Of a stretch of DNA of 41,177 nt, positions 23,573-31,402 are shown one piece after another; position 1 is the stretch's first letter; each line of letters opens with the position of its first letter. The position numbers and the translations under genes were made by a program. The stretch spans positions 1 through 41,177 of the IMG/VR virus record IMGVR_UViG_3300008267_008796; one strand, written 5' to 3'. Under the pieces are notes generated by a model. It was not told the DNA's origin. It ran no database searches and saw only the letters and a program-made list of their open reading frames with translations. The DNA comes from a virus.

Positions 23573-23791
23573 TCAATCAAGTGGAACATTTTTCATTGGC
23601 TCAGTACCTGTCCAGTGTGCCTGTGTGACACACACACCTCGATACTGCACACCCATTGGGTGCTCACTTTTTTTGGGCAGTGTTTTTAGTGCCCGCTCGC
23701 ATGCAGTTTTGGTAGGCATGGTCACAGGCACTTTGTCCATGTAGTTGCCACCGGGGCTGAGCATGGCAACGATCAATATCCATTCATTCAT
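23573..23791 (-). CDS. Small protein (72 aa)
   Basis: ATG at 23791 with GAAGG eight bases upstream and a TAATG junction with the 41-aa gene. The product (MNEWILIVAMLSPGGNYMDK, then ACERALKTLP and GVCVTQA) has a short hydrophobic N-terminus and two Cys in the pattern of small exported proteins, though the signal peptide is weak. Function unknown. Longer upstream extension of the frame is a shadow of the neighbouring genes. Confidence 0.6.
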   Translation of the reverse strand: MNEWILIVAMLSPGGNYMDKVPVTMPTKTACERALKTLPKKSEHPMGVQYRGVCVTQAHWTGTEPMKNVPLD

Positions 23792-23916
23792 TATGCAGCC
23801 TTCAAAAAGTCTTGGTGCACCATGAACGACCCGGCACCGTGACGGGTAGGCGCAATCTCTACTATCTCTCCATATGTAGAAATCACAAAATACTGTTGAC
23901 CTTGATATGTGACCAT
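23791..23916 (-). CDS. Small protein (41 aa)
   Basis: ATG at 23916 with GGAGG eight bases upstream, sharing one base with the preceding stop (TAATG) and one with the next start. The 41-residue product is MVTYQGQQYFVISTYGEIVE followed by a short helix; unrecognised. The chained overlaps with both neighbours and the ribosome site support it as real. Confidence 0.65.
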   Translation of the reverse strand: MVTYQGQQYFVISTYGEIVEIAPTRHGAGSFMVHQDFLKAA

Positions 23917-24200
23917 TATACGGCCTCCAACATGTTGGCTGGCACCTTCCACAGCATGGAACCGTCTTTGACTGTGACATACTTGATGGCAACCTTGGTC
24001 ACTGTGCCTTGTACCACAAGACCGCCACGCTTGGCGCTGGTGAACTTGACTGTGTCACCTTTGGTGAACGTGCGGATCTTTTGCTTGCCTAACTGGGCAC
24101 GAGCATACTGCACCGCACTCACAATGCTGTTGAGTTGTTCGTTTGTAAAATCGCCAAACATGATGGCAGTGTTGACTTCTTGGATTGTTGCGTATGTCAT
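23916..24200 (-). CDS. Conserved phage protein (94 aa), KOW/SH3-like C-terminus
   Basis: A 94-residue protein: an N-terminal helical part (TYATIQEVNTAIMFGDFTNEQLNSIVSAV) and a basic beta part (FTKGDTVKFTSAKRGGLVVQGTVTKVAIKYVTVKD) that looks like a small KOW/SH3 barrel, the type that binds RNA or ribosomes. The same outline occurs in cyanophages. It is the first gene behind a strong sigma70 promoter with an upstream palindrome, so it is probably early expressed. AAAGGAG precedes the ATG. Confidence 0.8.
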   Translation of the reverse strand: MTYATIQEVNTAIMFGDFTNEQLNSIVSAVQYARAQLGKQKIRTFTKGDTVKFTSAKRGGLVVQGTVTKVAIKYVTVKDGSMLWKVPANMLEAV

Positions 24201-24230
24201 TTCAGGCTCCTTTTGTTACAATATGTTCAT

Positions 24231-24259
24231 ATTATAGCATTTTGGCAATTATTGGTCAA
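24231..24259 (-). promoter_or_regulatory. Sigma70 promoter of the 94-aa gene
   Basis: TTGACC (24259-24254), 17-nt spacer, TATAAT (24236-24231) on the minus strand. Promoter and leader are nearly the same as those at 24588-24616. Confidence 0.88.
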
Positions 24260-24270
24260 CCACCAAAACG

Positions 24271-24288
24271 GTAATACTCAAGTATTAC
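24271..24288 (-). promoter_or_regulatory. 18-bp palindrome upstream of promoter (operator candidate)
   Basis: GTAATACTCAAGTATTAC has perfect 8-bp arms and lies 11 nt upstream of the -35. It overlaps the stop codon of the 90-aa gene. A second copy with one mismatch sits in the same place before the next promoter. Confidence 0.65.
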
Positions 24289-24557
24289 ATGCTCCAGAAA
24301 GTTTCGCTGGAGGGTGAGCAGAAGTAAGGCGTGTCATAACGTTCCTGGTATGTCTTACCAGTCATCATGTTGCGTTTGGTAACCCAGGTCTCATGGGGTT
24401 CCACAATGAAACCCAATTTAGTTTTGGATTCAATCACCGCCCGGATATAGGCTCTGGTCACAGGAGCAAATTCTTCTTTTGCCACAAGACGCTTGCCTTC
24501 TTTTACCCGCTTGTCAGATTTGTACAGTTCCAATGTGTATTCAACTAATGCAGTCAT
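24285..24557 (-). CDS. Hypothetical early-type protein (90 aa)
   Basis: A 90-residue basic protein (VEYTLELYKSDKRVKEGKRLV, EFAPVTRAYIRAVIESKTKL, TKRNMMTGKTYQERYDTPYF) of no recognised family. AAAAAGGAG precedes the ATG; the leader resembles that of the 94-aa gene, and it has its own consensus promoter and upstream palindrome, pointing to early expression under the same control. Confidence 0.72.
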   Translation of the reverse strand: MTALVEYTLELYKSDKRVKEGKRLVAKEEFAPVTRAYIRAVIESKTKLGFIVEPHETWVTKRNMMTGKTYQERYDTPYFCSPSSETFWSM

Positions 24558-24587
24558 TTTGGCTCCTTTTTGCTACTCTATGTCTAT

Positions 24588-24616
24588 ATTATAGCAAAAT
24601 GGGCATTTCTGGTCAA
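24588..24616 (-). promoter_or_regulatory. Sigma70 promoter of the 90-aa gene
   Basis: TTGACC (24616-24611), 17-nt spacer, TATAAT (24593-24588) on the minus strand, with a TGC just before the -10 as in the neighbouring copy. Confidence 0.88.
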
Positions 24617-24626
24617 CCGCTAAAAA

Positions 24627-24644
24627 GTAGTACTTGAGTATTAC
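24627..24644 (-). promoter_or_regulatory. 18-bp palindrome upstream of promoter (operator candidate, copy 2)
   Basis: GTAGTACTTGAGTATTAC, one mismatch from perfect symmetry, 10 nt upstream of the -35. It overlaps the stop of the 282-aa virion gene. Same core and position as the copy at 24271-24288. Confidence 0.65.
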
Positions 24645-25489
24645 ACCAGTGCCCGTGCTTCTGCGGGTGTGTATTCGCTGTCGCTCAGTGTGGCCTGCGG
24701 AGGAACTGCATTGGGTTGGCTGGGCACATCATTGTCGGGCTTCAAGCCAGAGGCGTTGAGTCCTGCGGTATTACGCCCTTCACGCAACGCACCCACCATG
24801 GCCTGACCTGACTGGTTGGCAGTATTGGCAATACTTTCCAAAAATTCAGCTGCCATGCCAGTTTGTGTTTCTTGTCCGTAGCCGGCCAGGGCAGGAATGA
24901 AAGCAGTGATGGGCAACTGAGCGCCAGCTGTGAGTGTGGTATAGTCAATGCTGGCTTGAGTTTGAAAGATGCTTTCGTTGGCACTGTGTTGTACCATTGC
25001 GGTCCAAGCAGTGTTCAAGGTGGCAGTTGCAGTGCCCATGGCAGTGATGGCTGTACCGATCTCAGCATCAGCGGCTGTGACCAATACCACCAAGGCTGAA
25101 TTATAACTGGCATAGGGATTTCCGGCATTGTAAGGTGCTGGAAGAGCAATTGCACCTGGCAATCCATACACATCGGTAATGAGATTTTTCATATAAGAGT
25201 ATATGGTGTTGAGTGTGGTCAATGTTCCGGCTGTGAGTTGTGCTGAGATAGTACTGGTAACTGTGGTCAAATAATCATTGTAAGGAATACCAGCTGCTGA
25301 TCCAAAAAAGTCTGTGGTCAAGAATGTGCCATTGGGTCCAGAACCCAATGCTATGTTTGTGCTATAATATGTGGCCACATCAGCAGGTACAGGTGTGGCG
25401 GTATTGGCAATCAATGGTAGCCCCTTGAGTGTGCCTAATTTTCTTGAAAATGCTGCCGTCTCGGCTGCTGTTTGATTTAGAGTGGTCAT
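24641..25489 (-). CDS. Virion structural protein candidate (282 aa)
   Basis: A 282-residue protein very rich in Ala, Thr and Ser with few charges, e.g. TTVTSTISAQLTAGTLTTLNTIYSYM and GTAITAMGTATATLNTAW, typical of tail or baseplate proteins. It ends with a Pro-rich stretch. It follows the 384-aa gene by ATGA overlap, and that gene follows the PAAR protein, so a role in the tail tip or baseplate is inferred from context. No specific family recognised. Confidence 0.7.
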   Translation of the reverse strand: MTTLNQTAAETAAFSRKLGTLKGLPLIANTATPVPADVATYYSTNIALGSGPNGTFLTTDFFGSAAGIPYNDYLTTVTSTISAQLTAGTLTTLNTIYSYMKNLITDVYGLPGAIALPAPYNAGNPYASYNSALVVLVTAADAEIGTAITAMGTATATLNTAWTAMVQHSANESIFQTQASIDYTTLTAGAQLPITAFIPALAGYGQETQTGMAAEFLESIANTANQSGQAMVGALREGRNTAGLNASGLKPDNDVPSQPNAVPPQATLSDSEYTPAEARALV

Positions 25490-26640
25490 TGTAGTATGGC
25501 TGCCAGTTGGGGTGCAGTGACTCCGTTGATGCCTTTGACCTGTTGGAATGCAATCTGCAGTGCTCGATTGGCAGCAGCATCGGCAGCAGGAATGATTTTG
25601 GCCAGGTCATTACAACCAGTGGGCGTAACTGATCCTGAATTCAATATGGGAGTGATCACACTGTTGACTGCGCCAGTGACATCATATATCAGCACAGGGC
25701 CATCAGGTGTGGGCAGTGTCAGACTGCTGTAGCTGGTGGGAAATAATTTCACAGGATTCAATAGGTCTGCCATGGTCGCAATGTTGGGCAACGTACAATC
25801 CAATATAGACAGTACATCTTGCAAACAACTGCCAGTGACATTGACCAACGCAGGGTAACATTTTTTTTGCAAACGATCAAATTGATTGGCAGTGAGTCCT
25901 TGTGAATTAAAAAGACTCTGCACATTGCGATTCACAAGATCTGATATGTTCTGATCGGTCAACCCTTGAGCTCTCAAGGCCGCGGTCACACACGGTGTTG
26001 AGCCATTGAGCATGCGACCTTTAAGTGCCAGCTGTTGCAACAGTCCGGCCGGAGTACCAAACTGTTCCAGATTGTCAAACGCAATGAGATCGCCACAGTC
26101 TGCTAAATCAGCACCAAATGCAGGAAAAGCCAAGTTGACCTTGCCAATGTCCGCAGTAATAAGATTGTCTTGATTTGAAAATGTGGGCCCAAGATAGTCA
26201 GTACTGTTGACATTCACAGCACTGTTGATCACTGCATTGGTAAGAGTGATATATCCTTGTGCGGCACCAAAAGCCTGTGCAAATTTTCCAAAGTCGCCGC
26301 CGCCCAATTGAGTGCTGGCTGCTGTGGTAATAGTAGTAGCATAACCGGCATTGCCCACAGTCCAGGACACATTACTAGGTACCGAGTCTCCTAACGCAGG
26401 ACAATAGTTACCACTCACATTGGCGCCCAATGTTTTGAGATTGGCCAGGGTACCTGCACCAATGCTCAATGACACATTGCTTGCGGCTTGCCCAATGGTG
26501 TAGATCAAGTTGGCAATGGGTGCAAGAGCGTTGTAACTGGCAATGTTATTGGCCAATTGTGTGTTGGCTGTGATGGCATTGCCTGCGTAAAATCCCACGC
26601 CTGCTGTGAGTTGTAGTGGTGTTGCTGTTGACTCTGCCAT
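25486..26640 (-). CDS. Virion structural protein candidate (384 aa)
   Basis: A 384-residue protein rich in Ala, Asn, Leu and Thr, with several Cys (NYCPAL, ADCGDL, KKCYPAL, GSCLQDVLSILDC, PTGCNDL). It is of the type encoded next to PAAR or baseplate genes in T4-like aquatic phages. It starts one base inside the PAAR stop and runs into the 282-aa gene by ATGA, so the three are coupled. Function is inferred from context only. Confidence 0.7.
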   Translation of the reverse strand: MAESTATPLQLTAGVGFYAGNAITANTQLANNIASYNALAPIANLIYTIGQAASNVSLSIGAGTLANLKTLGANVSGNYCPALGDSVPSNVSWTVGNAGYATTITTAASTQLGGGDFGKFAQAFGAAQGYITLTNAVINSAVNVNSTDYLGPTFSNQDNLITADIGKVNLAFPAFGADLADCGDLIAFDNLEQFGTPAGLLQQLALKGRMLNGSTPCVTAALRAQGLTDQNISDLVNRNVQSLFNSQGLTANQFDRLQKKCYPALVNVTGSCLQDVLSILDCTLPNIATMADLLNPVKLFPTSYSSLTLPTPDGPVLIYDVTGAVNSVITPILNSGSVTPTGCNDLAKIIPAADAAANRALQIAFQQVKGINGVTAPQLAAILQ

Positions 26641-26924
26641 TACGCTGCTCTCACTGTGCCGGAACCTGCTACCCTAGGATGACCACAGGTGTCTGCATCG
26701 CCATCACGTATGACCGGCTTCCCGCCAGCACGTACAGATCCTGAACCACCCGAAGTCACTGCTGAACAATGAATGCCACAGCCAGGTTGTCCGCAACAAG
26801 GATGCGGCGAGACTGAAATACCAGGTACAACTATGGGACGCCCGTTCACACGCACAGAAGCCACACCTGAAGTGTTTACTCCCCCCGATGAGTTTGGATC
26901 ACCTTGTCGTTGTACTGCTGGCAT
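26640..26924 (-). CDS. PAAR-domain spike-tip protein
   Basis: A 94-residue PAAR protein, which in phages and type VI systems caps the central spike as a sharp, zinc-bound cone that punctures the outer membrane. Seen: MPAVQRQGD at the start, repeated Gly-turn-Val motifs (VASVRVNGRPIVV, GSGSVRAGGKPVI, AGSGTVRAA) and zinc-type residues in SPHPCCGQPGC, GIHCSAV and DTCGHPRV. It corresponds to T4 gp5.4 in role. Length is normal. It marks this region as baseplate/tail. Confidence 0.9.
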   Translation of the reverse strand: MPAVQRQGDPNSSGGVNTSGVASVRVNGRPIVVPGISVSPHPCCGQPGCGIHCSAVTSGGSGSVRAGGKPVIRDGDADTCGHPRVAGSGTVRAA

Positions 26925-26925
26925 G

Positions 26926-27225
26926 TTATCCCATTAAGATTTTACTGCGCACAGGCTTGATGCCTGTTGTGGCTTCCAGATAACTGTCCCCGACATCTTC
27001 ACGCACAGGGGCAATCATGGCCACGCTAGATATATTTACCGTGACTTCTGCTTCGGGATCTGCGGTAAACAATGAATTCATCAGTTGTATGCCTTGCTGT
27101 CCCGGCACCACTGCCACGGGCTTGCTCAGGGTGTAAGTACTGCTGTCATATGCTGTGATTTTTGCCACTATTTCCTCACCATAGCCCATGCGCATGGTGT
27201 ATGTTTTTCCTGTTTCAATGCTCAT
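26926..27225 (-). CDS. Hypothetical small beta protein (99 aa), Sm-like appearance
   Basis: A 99-residue, mostly beta-strand protein: KTYTMRMGYGEEIVAKITAYD, TYTLSKPVAVVPGQQGIQLMN, then VTVNISSVAMIAPV. The pattern of a bent strand, a charged turn and a later VxMIxP strand recalls Sm/Hfq-like small barrels, common as adaptor proteins in T4-like aquatic phages. It is one base upstream of PAAR and coupled by ATGA to the methyltransferase before it. Function not assigned. Confidence 0.72.
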   Translation of the reverse strand: MSIETGKTYTMRMGYGEEIVAKITAYDSSTYTLSKPVAVVPGQQGIQLMNSLFTADPEAEVTVNISSVAMIAPVREDVGDSYLEATTGIKPVRSKILMG

Positions 27226-27827
27226 TCTAATTCCTTTTTAACTATTGCCAACTGATAATTTACCAGTCCTAACTTGAGCCTGTGATAAAACATGTTCACA
27301 AAGGCATCAATGCTTTGTTTGCAACGCCCCAGGTAGTGTTGGTCATCTTCCCACAAATAATCATCAAACAACATCACGCCACCTGGGCGCAACAACCCAA
27401 AGCACATCACAGCATCTGCTAGAGCATCATCTGCATTGTGACTGCCATCCACATAGATGAAATCGTACTGACGTTGATCCACAATCAGCTGTGCCAGTGC
27501 AGGAAAACTCATGTTGGCCAGCACTTCTACAGTTTGCTCAGGCTTGCGAACTTCGGCGGTGTTGGCGCGAAAGATTTGTTCTATGCTGCGATCTTCTGGA
27601 ATGGTGTCGTAACTGAATGCTGTGACAGGACGGTCAGCAAACGGATCAATGCAGGTGATTGTGCCTGTGTCTGCTAACATGTTTTCCAACATCCAGCAGG
27701 TGCTGCGACCTTCGTGGCTGCCTATTTCTAGTATACTGTCAACTGTTTTTTGTTTTTGTAAGTAGTTGGTGATGTAATCAAAATTGACCAGTGCATTGCT
27801 GAACCAGTCAGATGTGAATTGTGGCAT
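27222..27827 (-). CDS. Class I SAM-dependent methyltransferase (Methyltransf_24-like)
   Basis: A 201-residue Rossmann methyltransferase: ILEIGSHEGRSTCWMLENML is motif I for SAM, TGTITCIDPFAD is motif II, and FIYVDGSHNADDALADAVMCFGLLRPGGVMLFDDYLW covers motifs IV-VI, with the DGSH feature of Methyltransf_24/cephalosporin-hydroxylase relatives. The substrate is unknown, often sugars or small molecules in this group. Its ATG overlaps the glutaredoxin stop (TAATG). Confidence 0.85.
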   Translation of the reverse strand: MPQFTSDWFSNALVNFDYITNYLQKQKTVDSILEIGSHEGRSTCWMLENMLADTGTITCIDPFADRPVTAFSYDTIPEDRSIEQIFRANTAEVRKPEQTVEVLANMSFPALAQLIVDQRQYDFIYVDGSHNADDALADAVMCFGLLRPGGVMLFDDYLWEDDQHYLGRCKQSIDAFVNMFYHRLKLGLVNYQLAIVKKELE

Positions 27828-28048
27828 TACATCAACCTTTGACGCAGTTCTGAGAATCCGCCCACATACTCTTCATCCAAGAAGATCTGTGGCACAGACC
27901 GTGCAGTGGGCACTGACTCCAACAGTTGTTCACGTGTCCAGTCGTGACTGATGTTGCGCACTTCATATTCGATGCCTTTCATTTCCAACAGGCTCTTGGC
28001 TTGTTCGCAGAAGGTGCATTGGTCCTTGGACCATACTATGGCTTTCAT
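27827..28048 (-). CDS. grx: Glutaredoxin
   Basis: A 73-residue glutaredoxin with the dithiol active site CTFC (11-14), cis-Pro53 in SVPQIF and VGGFSEL for glutathione binding. In the phage it most likely reduces ribonucleotide reductase, whose nrdB starts downstream in the same direction (T4 NrdC role). The product lacks nothing of the fold but is short. The AAAGGA upstream is 14 nt from the ATG. Confidence 0.92.
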   Translation of the reverse strand: MKAIVWSKDQCTFCEQAKSLLEMKGIEYEVRNISHDWTREQLLESVPTARSVPQIFLDEEYVGGFSELRQRLM

Positions 28049-28054
28049 TATATT

Positions 28055-28642
28055 TTATTTTCCTTTAGATTCTGTTCGATCTTGTGCCTTGATTGGCAAA
28101 CTCACAGGGTATTGAGCACATGCTTCGGGGTTGCCTTGGCCCGCTTCAGTCAAGAATGATGTTGCAGGTGGCACTTGGCCTGCAGGGCAAGAACATACAG
28201 CTATGCCATCAGCACCTTTGACACAATTCCAACTAAAGCAATTGCTGGATTTTGCGCCAAGATTTAAACTGGCATCACACTTCTGTACAGTTGCCTTTTG
28301 TTTCCAAGGCCATGGGCTAAAGTTGTTGGCTTCCTGGGGGTAAAATATTTTAGGTGCAAACAAACTCCAGACATGTTTGCTGTCTGTTGCAGCACATGAC
28401 CCCTTCATGTTGCCAGCACTGGTATCAGCAATGGCAATGCCTTCAAGGATGGGACAACGACATTCTACTTCAGGGTAAGGTACACCATTGTTGCCTGTGA
28501 TTGTTCGGCCAGTGGGCTTGCAAGTACTTGCGGCACACAGTGCGTATTCGCCCGAGCAAGTTGTAATTCCATCCTTGGATGGTTGGGCAAATACGGGGGT
28601 TGATAGCATTAAGAATGCTAGTATTACAAATAGTTTTTTCAT
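28055..28642 (-). CDS. Secreted Cys-rich protein (195 aa)
   Basis: A Sec signal peptide (MKKLFVILAFLMLSTPVFA) is followed by a mature part with about 14 Cys, e.g. TTCSGEYALCAASTC, VECRCPILEG, SNCFSWNCVK, AVCSCPAG. Regular Cys pairs predict a disulphide-rich exported domain. Similar Cys-rich proteins are seen in Proteobacteria, so acquisition from a host is plausible. The role is unknown; in the envelope it might act on host or competing phages. It lies between glutaredoxin and nrdB. AAAGGAAAACCAA precedes the ATG. Confidence 0.75.
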   Translation of the reverse strand: MKKLFVILAFLMLSTPVFAQPSKDGITTCSGEYALCAASTCKPTGRTITGNNGVPYPEVECRCPILEGIAIADTSAGNMKGSCAATDSKHVWSLFAPKIFYPQEANNFSPWPWKQKATVQKCDASLNLGAKSSNCFSWNCVKGADGIAVCSCPAGQVPPATSFLTEAGQGNPEACAQYPVSLPIKAQDRTESKGK

Positions 28643-28654
28643 TTGGTTTTCCTT

Positions 28655-29767
28655 TTATAAATTGGGTAATTCGTCGTAGTTCAGTTGATCACTCATGACG
28701 CCGATAACATAGTTAGTTGATTCGTTCTCCTGGAGTGCAGTTTGTTTCTTTGATGTGTCCACATGCTTCATGAACCAAGGAATTGGTGTGCTTCTAGGTG
28801 CAGGCTCCTGATACTTGATACCAATTTCTTTGAGTGCGCCCACTGCTGTGTAATCCACAAAGTCTTTGAGAATGTTGGCATTGAGTCCAATCACAGGACC
28901 TTTCTGGAACAAGTAATCTGCCCAGGCCTTTTCCTCACGGATCACATCCAGGTACAACTGATACACTTCAGCTTCACATTCCACCTTGGCAGCAGCAAAT
29001 CGTGGATCTTCTTTTACAACTTGATTGATCATCCATGCTGTCCAGTCCTTGTGCAGGATTTCATCTTGCAGGATCAGGCTGATGATGTTGCCATTGCCAA
29101 TGAAGATACGGTTCTCTACCATGGCCAGGCTTGTGGCAAAACTTACCATGAAACGAAATGCTTCTAGTGCATAACTGGCGTTGAGCGCCAACCATATGGC
29201 CTTGATATGTTCTTGTTCACGAACCATACCTGTCATTTCACTGCCGAGTTCTTTATGACAATTTATTCTGTGTAGTTCGTCGTAGTACTTGCCCACACTT
29301 GATGCCATTTCTACAATCTCTCGGGTGTCATGGATGGTGTTGAACACATCCTTGGGTACATTGTAGATGTTGCGAATGATGTGGCTATAACTTCTACTGT
29401 GAATGTTGGTTTCAAAGAAACTCCAGTTGTACATCAGGGCTTCCAGTTCAGGAATACCCACAACAGGAGTAAACACCTGTGCTGGTCCACGGCCTTGCAA
29501 ACTGTCTAATGCTGTTTGGCGCAACAAATTTGACGTAAAGATATGTTTCACAGTTTCGCTTGATTCTTTGAAGTCGTTGGCGTCTTTGGTCAAGGACACT
29601 TCTTCAGGGATCCAAAAGAAACCACGTGCTTCTTGTTCAAATTTCACAAGTTTGTTGTACTTGACTTCTTCAAAGCGTTGTATTGTTACAGGTCCCGCAG
29701 GGTCAAGAAACATCTTGCGATGTAGGTAGTCAGTTTTGGTGGCTAGATTGTATTGTGCTTGGCTCAT
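28655..29767 (-). CDS. nrdB: Ribonucleotide reductase class Ia, beta subunit NrdB
   Basis: A 370-residue R2 subunit that holds the di-iron/tyrosyl-radical cofactor for dNTP synthesis. Ligand and radical segments: Asp88 (LDSLQGRGP), ETNIHSRSYSHI with Glu119, His123 and radical Tyr127, and QDEILHKDW with Glu and His. The Glu-His spacing in the second segment is one residue longer than in E. coli. The acidic C-terminus (YDELPNL) should dock NrdA. AAGGAACTAAA precedes the ATG; it is coupled by ATGA to the methyltransferase gene before it. Confidence 0.95.
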   Translation of the reverse strand: MSQAQYNLATKTDYLHRKMFLDPAGPVTIQRFEEVKYNKLVKFEQEARGFFWIPEEVSLTKDANDFKESSETVKHIFTSNLLRQTALDSLQGRGPAQVFTPVVGIPELEALMYNWSFFETNIHSRSYSHIIRNIYNVPKDVFNTIHDTREIVEMASSVGKYYDELHRINCHKELGSEMTGMVREQEHIKAIWLALNASYALEAFRFMVSFATSLAMVENRIFIGNGNIISLILQDEILHKDWTAWMINQVVKEDPRFAAAKVECEAEVYQLYLDVIREEKAWADYLFQKGPVIGLNANILKDFVDYTAVGALKEIGIKYQEPAPRSTPIPWFMKHVDTSKKQTALQENESTNYVIGVMSDQLNYDELPNL

Positions 29768-30678
29768 TTTAGTTCCTTTATTTTATATGAGATTTTTCCT
29801 GTGCGGAAATCATGTTCAACTATCACTTTACTATTGGGAGCATTTATTACAGCAGGATAGGTTGGCAGCTTCCAGTGTCCGGTGTCCAGATAAAGTCTAT
29901 GTTGGTTATGTTGCATGCCTGCTCTGAGCACAATCAATACTGGCCGGTCATCTGTGTCAACTTGCAGTGTACGAACAGGATTGTCCACAAAAGATGCATT
30001 GGCGTCAACCAAATATTGACCAGCATAGTTGTGGTTGTTTGTACAAGCTACATGAGCTGTTGAGCAAGGCAATTCAGTCACCCCTGGGGGCAACCCCATT
30101 TTTGACTTGATACGTTTGTTGTATTTCTTTGACAACAACAAATTTATGTATGATACAAACCGAGGATCAACGTCCACCCCAGGAAAAAAATGATTTTTTT
30201 CATGTGTGCGAATCAAATTACAAGCACTGTCCGTTGACATCGGTACTGCATATATTTCTAAAAAATACTGCCCTGGTAAAAATTTCTTACCGGTCTGCCT
30301 GGGCAGGCTGTTGTAAAGACCTTCACCCCAGATATTACCGTCTACAGTTTCAGTAAACACCACTGAGTGGTCATGCTCGCAGGTGTGATCATAGCGTTGG
30401 TTGATCAGTGTGATACGATCTTGCAGTTTGAGTATTTTAATTACTTCACAGCCCAAACGATAACGATCAGAATCTGACTCGTAGGCCACAATGCTCCGGG
30501 CGCCATGCTTTAAGGCCAGCATGCTCAACAAGCCTGTGCCAAACCCAATCTCCACACAGTGTTGATCATGAACCTCAGTCAGTATTTGATCGTAGAATTG
30601 ATTTCGTGCAACATCATTCAACATGGAGAGATATACCCCATCGTGTTGTTCAAAATCAATGCGATCTAAGAATTTCAT
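29764..30678 (-). CDS. PRMT/PrmA-like SAM methyltransferase (304 aa)
   Basis: A 304-residue methyltransferase. SAM motifs: HCVEIGFGTGLLSMLALKHGA (motif I), IVAYESD (acidic end of strand 2), VVFTETVDGNIWGEGLYNSLP (post II, double-E loop-like), typical of protein arginine N-methyltransferases and relatives. The substrate is unknown. It sits between a methyltransferase and nrdB within the nrd operon. Classical PRMT is mainly eukaryotic, so the assignment is to the fold, not the activity. Confidence 0.75.
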   Translation of the reverse strand: MKFLDRIDFEQHDGVYLSMLNDVARNQFYDQILTEVHDQHCVEIGFGTGLLSMLALKHGARSIVAYESDSDRYRLGCEVIKILKLQDRITLINQRYDHTCEHDHSVVFTETVDGNIWGEGLYNSLPRQTGKKFLPGQYFLEIYAVPMSTDSACNLIRTHEKNHFFPGVDVDPRFVSYINLLLSKKYNKRIKSKMGLPPGVTELPCSTAHVACTNNHNYAGQYLVDANASFVDNPVRTLQVDTDDRPVLIVLRAGMQHNQHRLYLDTGHWKLPTYPAVINAPNSKVIVEHDFRTGKISYKIKELK

Positions 30679-30694
30679 TCAGCGTGTACAATCT

Positions 30695-31402
30695 CTAAAT
30701 AATAACAGTGAAGATTGTTTTGCATGTCGTTTTGATCCGCAATCCTGCTTGATTGATGTATTTTTCAAATGTTCGTGGACCACAGGCATAGGCCTGTTCT
30801 TGCAATAAGATCACTCCATCTGCAGTGAGATTTTTTTTGATATTGGCAAAAAATTCACGGTGTACCAACCAATCAGGATCAGCACTTCTGCGATCATTGT
30901 ACAACACCTGATTTACAAATGGATGATCATTCATATCCCAGTGCGGTGGTGATCCAATGATCAAATCAAATTTTTTGTTTTCTGGAATGTCTGCAACACC
31001 AAGGATATGGAACCAATCCACTTTGCCAGAAAAATATTCTGGCAAGTTCTCAATGGTTTTTTCCACAGCTCGCAGTGCTGGTCTATAGATGTCTGCACAT
31101 GTGAGTTTGTCACAAATGCCGCTGCCTAGAAACAAAAACCCAATGTAGGATGGGCCCGATGCCCATTCCATGAGATTGTTGAATTTTCTTCCTGGATATA
31201 ATTGTTCAACAACTTCTTTGCAGATCAATCCAATGGCAGTACCACCACCTTCAAACTTGGGATGATTGTACATGACAATATCACCAGCCTGACAAGTGTA
31301 GTAATCTTGTTCATCGGGCACCCAGTCAGTTTCAAAATATTTGGCATTGCTGATAACTGGACGTCGACCAAATTCACTCAGGCGTTGTAATTTAATTGGC
31401 AT
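30695..31402 (-). CDS. Methyltransferase with SPPH catalytic motif (235 aa)
   Basis: A 235-residue protein with LMEWASGPSYIGFLFLGSGICDKLTCADIYRPAL (a variant motif I region) and FDLIIGSPPHWD (motif IV, the [NDS]PP[YFWH] signature of N-methyltransferases such as PrmC or adenine-N6 enzymes), then GVILLQEQAYA. A base or glutamine/amine-nitrogen target is suggested by the motif; the exact target is unknown. CAGGAGAACAATC precedes the ATG; it overlaps the preceding gene by 11 nt. Confidence 0.72.
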   Translation of the reverse strand: MPIKLQRLSEFGRRPVISNAKYFETDWVPDEQDYYTCQAGDIVMYNHPKFEGGGTAIGLICKEVVEQLYPGRKFNNLMEWASGPSYIGFLFLGSGICDKLTCADIYRPALRAVEKTIENLPEYFSGKVDWFHILGVADIPENKKFDLIIGSPPHWDMNDHPFVNQVLYNDRRSADPDWLVHREFFANIKKNLTADGVILLQEQAYACGPRTFEKYINQAGLRIKTTCKTIFTVII

